Source: Streblospio benedicti
Taxonomy: Eukaryota > Annelida > Polychaeta > Spionida > Spionidae
Length of the DNA: 64,000 nucleotides
Direction of reading: 5' to 3'
NCBI GenBank assembly: GCA_019095985.1
Contig: CM032661.1
Span: 30,001,020 to 30,065,019, forward strand
Below, one piece after another: positions 57,590-64,000 of the stretch. Each line of letters opens with the position of its first letter. The stretch's first letter is position 1. The notes under the pieces were generated by a model. That model was not told the origin of the DNA. It was given only the letters and a program-made list of their open reading frames with translations, and made no database searches. Made by a program: the position numbers and the translations under genes.

Positions 57590-57650
57590 TCTAAAGAGAC
57601 CACCTCCATAAAGAGACCACCTCTCTGCTGACATCAGTCCCATGGATTGG
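57590..57650 (+). repeat. Fragment of GACCACCT-type repeat
   Basis: AAAGAGACCACCTCCATAAA then GAGACCACCTCTCTGCTGAC. It abuts the SINE that follows. Confidence 0.55.
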
Positions 57651-57660
57651 GTGAATAAAC

Positions 57661-57835
57661 GCTGCTTGGGATGATTGTATCATTCTGGTCTCACAACCTT
57701 GGGGTCGTGAGTTCGAGTCCTGTCTGGGCCACTTGACATAGTCAAATGGAAGATGTGTTTTCAGCTATGTCAATATAGTAGGTAGGAGCTTGCTTGCCAT
57801 AGAAGTGAGAGATAGAAGAGAGAGAGAAAAACATA
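57661..57835 (+). mobile_element. tRNA-derived SINE, plus orientation
   Basis: The head GCTGCTTGGGATGATTGTAT and B box GAGTTCGAGTCC (ending 57720) are tRNA-like. The body has GGAAGATGTGTTTTCAGCTA, TGTCAATATAGT, GGAGCTTGCTTGCCATAGAA and an A/G-rich end. The reverse copy at 30725-30895 and the fragment at 10903 define the family. Confidence 0.78.
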
Positions 57836-60559
57836 ATTATATAGACCGACATCAACATTTTTTCACCGAGGGTTGGTAAAAGTCCGAAAAGAAATTTAAG
57901 ATCCTGGAATGAAATACATGTATGCATTTTTTAAGTATTTCTGATTTACGTTACTAATGTCACATCATCATAGCTTTTGCATGAATGAACAAATTCTCAT
58001 TAATAAGCTGACCATTATTGCAAATACTAAGATAAAACACCAATGTTTCATACTGGTCAAATGCATTTGTGCTCGAGTCTTTGAATATATTTAGGATAAT
58101 TTCTTATTTTATTGTTCTTACCATATTGTTTATTGCTTATTGTTTTAATGTAAATATTTGTTTAACCCAACCCTATTTTATTAAATTACAATTTTTTTGT
58201 TTGAAAAGTGCAAATATTTTATTTTTCAATATGATGTAATACTGCATTTTTACACATGGTTACTCATTCTCTGGTTGACTCACTCCCAGACACACCTCGG
58301 CCATTGTTATCTTAAAGTTCTACTTTAGTATATTGTAGCACATCGAGAAAACAATTATCGTCAAAAACGGCAAGTCTGAGAGGAAGCCTACATTTGTTTT
58401 AACATTTATATTTTTATTATCAAGATGTATTAATGAAATTTATTCTGTGGCACACTATACATAAACATGTTTTAACATGATAACCTATCATATTGCCGAG
58501 CAAGTCATTATGAATGTTCTTAAATGTACTATTATCTAATATATCCTAACTGGCTATCTGTAATCCTTTGCCAAAGCAGTACATGTGCAATATTTTTATA
58601 TACTGATGATGCAAATGATTAACGAATAAAATGTTTCGAAAAAACAAAACAACAATTTGAGTGGTTTGTTTAAAGTCTAATAGATCTAGTCCTTGTTCTT
58701 CTTCATTTGATATGCATTTTATATATTTTGTTACAAATCTATTTAAAATTATTAATTTTTAAAAGTAATAATCATTATATTTATTGTATGTAACTTATAA
58801 TTAGGAATTTTACAATTTTCATCTTCAGCTGGATAATTGATATTTCTTGTATGTGAAAAAAAAATCACTACATATATACATATACCAGAAACATACCAAA
58901 AATAACAAAATAACAATCAACATTTTAAATATGACCGATTGACAATTTACATAGTGTGCTTATAACACGTACTAATACTGTTGTCTTTTTATAACCTACA
59001 AAAACCAAGAAGACCATTCTAAACACCAGTGGAATGAAAAAACACATTCTCGACCCATTAGACAACAATACGATGGTAAAAATCATACACTTTGTGCTTT
59101 ACATTAATTGAATCTTCATTGACAATGGCGAACATTTAACATATGGATTATAAAACCATGAACAAAACACAGGTCATTTTGCATTCATGCCACACCAATT
59201 TTATGTTATTTTCTAAATATTTTAAATATATTTAAATAAAGTAACATGGCTATCTATTATAGTAAAATTGACATTCAGGAAAGTGAATAAGAAATTATAT
59301 TGCATTTTTTGTTACAAGTATTAAATGTGATAACATAATGTAAACTAACAAATTTAAAGACTCGAAATTGCAAAAAGCTCAAATAGAAAATTTTTATCAG
59401 TCCTCCAGTACTTTGATTATCAGCCCAAAGGGGCGGTCATTTATACATCTAATTCCAACAATTAACAAACATTGGTTTTGGCTTTGTGGGAGATGGATAC
59501 AGTTCACAGCCTTTTCATTTTAAAACAGGATCATACAAAATTCCTTGACTTAAAGAGCTGGACAAAATCACTTTTCTTGAAAACTACAGTGTTCAAACTG
59601 ATCCTTAGTTCTATTTTTCGGCTGTATTTTTGATTTTGAAAGTCCTAATGATTTTTTTCAAAAACATAGATTTTGACATACTAAATTGTTATCATTTTCA
59701 ATCTCTTAATAAAGGCTTATCTTTCAAACTAAAAAAAGCACTGTATATTGTACTTGAATTTCACTTATTTAGGTGTGCTGATTAGGCAGCCTTTAAGAGC
59801 TTGAAAACATTTAAAAATTAATAAAGTAAATATTTATGCTTTTGAAAATTTCATTTTAACATTAAAAACACAAAATATTGCACCCAAAAAGTAAAACTAT
59901 AGATTAAAGAATGAGACCTAGTGCTGTAAACCAACTCTACAAAATTTTATACTCTGTTCAAAAGATGGTAAATACAAGAAATACTTGCTGGCATCTGCTT
60001 CCTCAAGTTACCCTAACAGATCGATCACAGATATTGGACAAACAATCCTGATGTACGGTACGTAACATTTTAACAATGATGATTTTGGCACAGACATATA
60101 AAAATATAAAATCAAAATATAAAAACATTGAAATCTGTAAATAAAAAAGTAATGGCATAAACATTATCACATATTGAAACATATTTTATCCTGTCATAAT
60201 TACATCTATGTTTTGGCACATTTTGCATGTAAATTACGATTGGAAATATCAAATAATAATCTTCCAATCTGTTTTAATTGCTCTGAAAATATTAATCAAA
60301 AGTAAATTGAGTCGTGATTCTATATGCTTTAATCTTACCCATATTTCGTTCTTAACAGCCATCTTTAATTAATTGAAAGTTACTTTTGATTGATACTTTA
60401 CTTATATCAAATCTTACATTTTGGCAACTTATATAATCCATAGAAAACAATTTACAAATTGCTAAAAACGCCCCATTTCTTGCTCAATCTAGAAATTTCA
60501 GGCTTTGCTATAGTCCAAGCTGAACAGTGGTTTACCGGTACTCTTTCTACATCCGCTGT
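57836..60559. other. AT-rich non-coding stretch
   Basis: No exon-like island, no repeat copy recognised. It must contain the 3' UTR of gene B near its right end. Confidence 0.55.
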
Positions 60560-60764
60560 TCACTGCATGCACTGTATGGGGGAGTATTCCGTCACGCCCT
60601 TGAACACGCTGGTCCCCTTGGGCTTGGGGACCTGTGGCTCTGGGCCGAGCCACTTGTACATCCACTCAGGGAATCGCTCGGGAATGAGTTCCTCCTCTTT
60701 GGGCGTGGGAACGATGGGCGGCGCCTTGCCACCACGGTTGGCGTGTGATATCAACACATAGCGT
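60560..60764 (-). CDS. Gene B, terminal exon
   Basis: After acceptor TTCTTGCAG: RYVLISHANRGGKAPPIVPT, PKEEELIPERFPEWMYKWLG, PEPQVPKPKGTSVFKGV, TEYSPIQCMQ and TGA (60562-60560). This is the best-supported exon of the gene. Confidence 0.78.
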
Positions 60765-63309
60765 CTGCAAGAACACACGGTCTAATCAACAAATGCATTT
60801 TATTCTCATTGTATATATATATATTTTTCTTACTATGCAATATCAAATAAATAGGTTAATCAATTTTATGAAGTTGTTATTGATAATAGTTTCCAGCCAA
60901 TACAATAGACTTCTGTTCCGTAAAGGAACCTAATGTGTTGGCTTGAAATTAGTATCAATAAATAGTTATAAAATTTAAACTATTTATTCAATATAACTTG
61001 GTAAAAAAATGAATATATACAATAAGACCACACGCAGTTTACCGTTAAACATCTGTTTTAAGTATGTTTATTCGGGGTTCCATTATTCAAAATCATGAGA
61101 AATTTCTTAGATATCTTTCAGAACCTGTCATTGATAATTCATCATAGACTTTTGATGACATTGCGTTATCTTCATTTCATTTGGCCTGATGACGATAATG
61201 TGACATCAGCCAAAGTCTAACGGACTACCAACAAGTTCTAAAACATACTTAACAATATCCTCAAAACATGGTTTGTCTGAGGGATATTTACCGTGGCCTA
61301 AAGGGTATGCTTCGCTAGAAACTATGTCTGTATATAGTTTATAATCAGGGCCATAGGAAGCAAAACCAAATACTACTAAACTACTCCTAAACAAAATTGA
61401 TAAAGTATTTTGACCATTGTGGTCTAACAATGCAAAAACAATCTATTTGTTTGCAAATTTGCTTGGACTATTGTCGTTTGTCTTTATTTTTATTGATGTC
61501 TTTTATTGTTTCTCCACTGATTATTGTTAAGCGATGGCCTCATGACCCGAGCCCTTCCTATAGGCGTTATAATACACATACGTGCATTATGCTGGTACTC
61601 ACTGATACCAACGCAGCCTCTCGAATTTGTTTTATGCTCATCAATCTGTCGTATTTGTGTAGCCTTTGTGTGTATGGATGTCGTAATCCAGTCAATAACC
61701 CAGACAATTGCCTAAATAACACAAGTTTAATCAGCAGACGCTGAATAGTAAGTAAGTGAATCCATTTTGCTGATTGTTAGATCTAGCATTGATGCTTGTG
61801 ATGGCATTATGAACATTGAAGGTTGGATTATGAATACCCCGGTCAGATGACAATCCACGTACGTGCATTTTGCTGGTATGGAGCTGCTGGTGGTGTGTGG
61901 TCTCAGCCTGTGGGGGTTACGGGGATCGAGCAGCCTGATGTCCACCTGCTCCCCTGCCCCCGGCCCCGCCCCCGGCTTGGTGGAGGCCGAGTGACCGGCC
62001 GAGTGACCAGCCGGCAACGGCGGCTTGTCCACCTGGATACGGCCTCTACAACACACATAATGATAGTGATTAGTGGATTTTTTTCTAACTTCTACATCTA
62101 CCGCTTACTGACTAACATCAACAGGGTGAAGGAATGTGCCAAGTGAAGTAGTGCGCATGTCACAAGCTTGTAATGAAGTAACACACACACACATATATAC
62201 ACACACACATACCTGGTAACACTTAATGCTAGTTTACATCCTAACAAAGATTCACATGAATTCATATACACATTTACAAGGGTTCAAGCTCATGTGCTCC
62301 TAGGAATTATGTGGCAGGCATATCGTCTGGCACGTATGCATGATGTAAGTATAACGTAACGATATTGATGTATGATACTCAACTTTGCAGGTGCTATGAA
62401 TACTACTCCAAAATGAGCATGATATTTACGCTTTATCAGATTACGAACCCGTTCTAGACATATATACGTAATGTATACAGTACATTAAAAATTGTATTAA
62501 ATATGTTCGTTAAACCTATTTCATTATATTATATAATTGCTTCTGCCTATGCAAAAACAATGGTTATTGGAAATAAAAATAACTGACTAGAATATCATCA
62601 CATTCTTCCAATCTAGTATATAGGTTAAAAATGGATTTTCTCAACAAAGCATAAAAACAATCAACATTAGTATTCACAAACAATTGTGAAACACTACATT
62701 TTTCACGAATGCCCAACAAATATCTAAAAACATTGTTGAAAACAACTTGGGCAATATGAATAGTACTCCTATTAATCAAATCAAAATCAAATCATTTATT
62801 GAATCAGACATAAAACATGTCTATATAACAACTACAAACATATATACAGTATCAACATGCAGTTATAATAAATATGGCAGTTAAATACACAAGTTTGAAA
62901 TATATATTTTAAAAAGTATACTTAAAATCATCTAAAAGTAGTACCCAGCAGTTAAAAAGAACACAGTGGACTACAATATAAGTTGTTGCAATATGATTGA
63001 AATAATTAACATTTGACGTCATACGTAATCCTGCATCGGCAGATCCAGGGGGCGGGGGCGGGGGCGTGCGCTCTACTTTTCCCACCAAAATACTTCATTT
63101 TCGTAGGATTTTTGATGAAATCCTTAAGTGCACCCCCCCCCCCTTTTCCAAAAACCTGGATCTGCCTATGATCCTGTGAGGTTTGTGAGGCTGACCTGAA
63201 GGGGACCTCCCTGCCGAGCTCTGCCTTATCGACCCGCCTCACCCCGGTGGTGGTGCAAGGCCGCGGCTTGCCCTCTCTCCGTCGCGCCAGACGACTGCCC
63301 GCCTCGGAC
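60560..63309 (-). CDS. Gene B: unrecognised protein, 3' three exons
   Basis: Exons are 63309-63196, 62045-61863 and 60764-60560, all with GT/AG borders and compatible phases (the split codons rebuild Arg and Thr). The C-terminal ~165 residues run from SEAGSRLARRREGKPRPCTT, through VDKPPLPAGHSAGHSASTKP, VDIRLLDPRNPHRLRPHTTS and RYVLISHANRGGKAPP, to ERFPEWMYKWLGPEPQVPKP and a C-terminus VFKGVTEYSPIQCMQ. It is basic, Pro-rich, with no membrane segment. The first exon opens with a split codon, so the gene begins outside the window. I do not recognise the family. The Trp-rich PEWMYKWLGPEP stretch would be the best search handle. Confidence 0.7.
61863..62045 (-). CDS. Gene B, second exon in window
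   Basis: After acceptor TGTTGTAG: GRIQVDKPPLPAGHSAGHS, a Gly/Pro/Ala run, then EQVDIRLLDPRNPHRLRP and HTTSSSIPAKC. The donor is GTACGT. Confidence 0.68.
62170..62215 (+). repeat. Short (CA)n/(TA)n microsatellite
   Basis: ACACACACACACATATATAC followed by more CA, in a gene B intron. Confidence 0.8.
62216..63033. other. Gene B intron sequence
   Basis: AT-rich, nothing recognised. Confidence 0.5.
63034..63170 (+). mobile_element. CAGATCC-type MITE, compact copy
   Basis: The left end is CATCGGCAGATCCAGGG and the right end is ACCTGGATCTGCCTATG. The interior has TTTTCCCACCAAAATACTTC, TTTTCGTAGGATTTTTGATG, AAATCCTTAAGTGCACC, then a C run. It lacks the ATCGATGG segment and so is shorter than the 19117 copy. 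Confidence 0.78.
63196..63309 (-). CDS. Gene B, first exon in window
   Basis: After acceptor TTGTTAG: SEAGSRLARRREGKPRP, CTTTGVRRVDKAELGREVPF. The donor is GTCAGC. It is GC-rich against its flanks and 26 bp from a MITE copy. Confidence 0.65.
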
Positions 63310-63789
63310 CTAACAACACACGTAGTCCACATGATGGAGGGGGTCATATAGCAAAAATGTGATTGGTGATTTGCCCTATACTAAACCTTGAGCGTGAATT
63401 GTGAATTGACTGTATTTAATGGTGCGTTGGCGTGCTCTTCCGAGCTCGTAAAGATACAAGCTTTCCATATGGGAAAAATTCACTCGAACGGACGTCCCCA
63501 TCAGTCGTAAATTATGATATTTCCCAGTCGGAAGGTCGGTGCTCTAAAAAAGCTCTGAGTTCACGACTGGAAAATACGACTGGGAACGTGCCCATTAGGG
63601 TGAATTGACCATATGGGAAGCTCCTATTTTCGTGTTGGGAAATAGCACGCAACCGCTCCATAAGCGTAAGCGCGTGAAATGTGATGAAAATATGATGCAA
63701 CCAATTCAATTACAATTCCAGGGGAATTGTGAAAGACAATGAAATGTGTTGATGAACGGATCTTCATCAAGACTATTATTGGTTTGTCA

Positions 63790-63960
63790 AGACCAGGGGC
63801 ACCCACATCATGAGAGGGGAGATACTGCTATGATTGACATTTTACAAACACTATACTATACACATTACTACATGTACTATTATAAAAAAAGGTAACTAGT
63901 GATAAGATACCACGGGAGCCAGGGCCTCCGTTTTAGGCTGGATTTGTGCTCTAGTATAGA
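63790..63960. repeat. Interspersed repeat, relative of the 7370 and 23649 copies
   Basis: GGGGCACCCACATCATGAGA, TTTTACAAACACTATACTAT, GGTAACTAGTGATAAG, CCGTTTTAGGCTGGATTTGT. The order matches 7370-7570. Confidence 0.55.
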
Positions 63961-64000
63961 CTTACTTAATTCACATTATTGAAATAAGCTGACATTGTAG

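Noticed and set aside
57661-57735. tRNA gene
   Set aside because: The B box is present, but no cloverleaf can be drawn and the sequence continues into a SINE body shared with 30725.
1-64000. LTR retroelement, retrovirus or Polinton copy
   Set aside because: I found no paired long terminal repeats, capsid, envelope or polymerase signatures. The only retroelement traces are the SINE and the Penelope-like remnant.

Overview
The window is nuclear DNA of an animal, most likely a marine invertebrate. The evidence is introns with canonical GT/AG borders, a very long EGF-repeat membrane protein, an animal-type WRNIP1 gene, and AT-rich non-coding DNA crowded with short inverted-repeat elements, a tRNA-derived SINE, long microsatellites and single fossils of a hAT transposon and a Penelope-like element. 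The phylum cannot be fixed from this sequence. Two runs of exactly 100 N (40607-40706 and 56619-56718) mark scaffold joins; the first is flanked by a near-identical 316/315-bp direct duplication that is probably an assembly artefact.

Layout. At 69-5205 (+) lies the last, giant exon of a type I membrane protein with about 23 EGF modules and 8 laminin/MEGF-type modules. Tail-to-tail with it at 6469-12074 (-) is the 3' part of an unrecognised gene (gene A); I chained six exons with phase-compatible splice sites. From 12 to 30 kb there is no convincing gene, only repeats and one possible exon at 14264. At 30.3-34.9 kb a locally duplicated segment carries a 2.6-kb inverted-repeat element with other elements nested in it. 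At 37001-38017 (-) is an ankyrin-repeat coding exon with one in-frame TAG. After a 0.4-kb (TACA)n tract, a Penelope-like remnant and the first gap comes WRNIP1 on the + strand (41104-52308 recognised). Its exons cover the UBZ finger, Walker A, Walker B, sensor 1, the SRC arginine-finger region and part of the C-terminal clamp-loader-like domain. The piece between exons 6 and 7 and the last C-terminal exons were not found. A broken hAT transposon follows at 55.3-56.5 kb. The 3' three exons of a second unrecognised minus-strand gene (gene B) lie at 60560-63309.

The genes do not form an obvious pathway: a cell-surface protein, two unknown proteins, an ankyrin protein and a replication-stress ATPase. 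The most notable signals are (1) the acceptor and 5' end of WRNIP1 exon 6 copied as a 29-bp tandem array; (2) a 0.95-kb in-frame duplication and recurring Lys-Arg-Asp linkers in the intron-less EGF exon; (3) an abundant short element family with CATAGGCAGATCC ends, several copies lying beside exons; and (4) the nested element cluster at 32-34.6 kb with dense GCGAA/GGCGGAG words at both ends.
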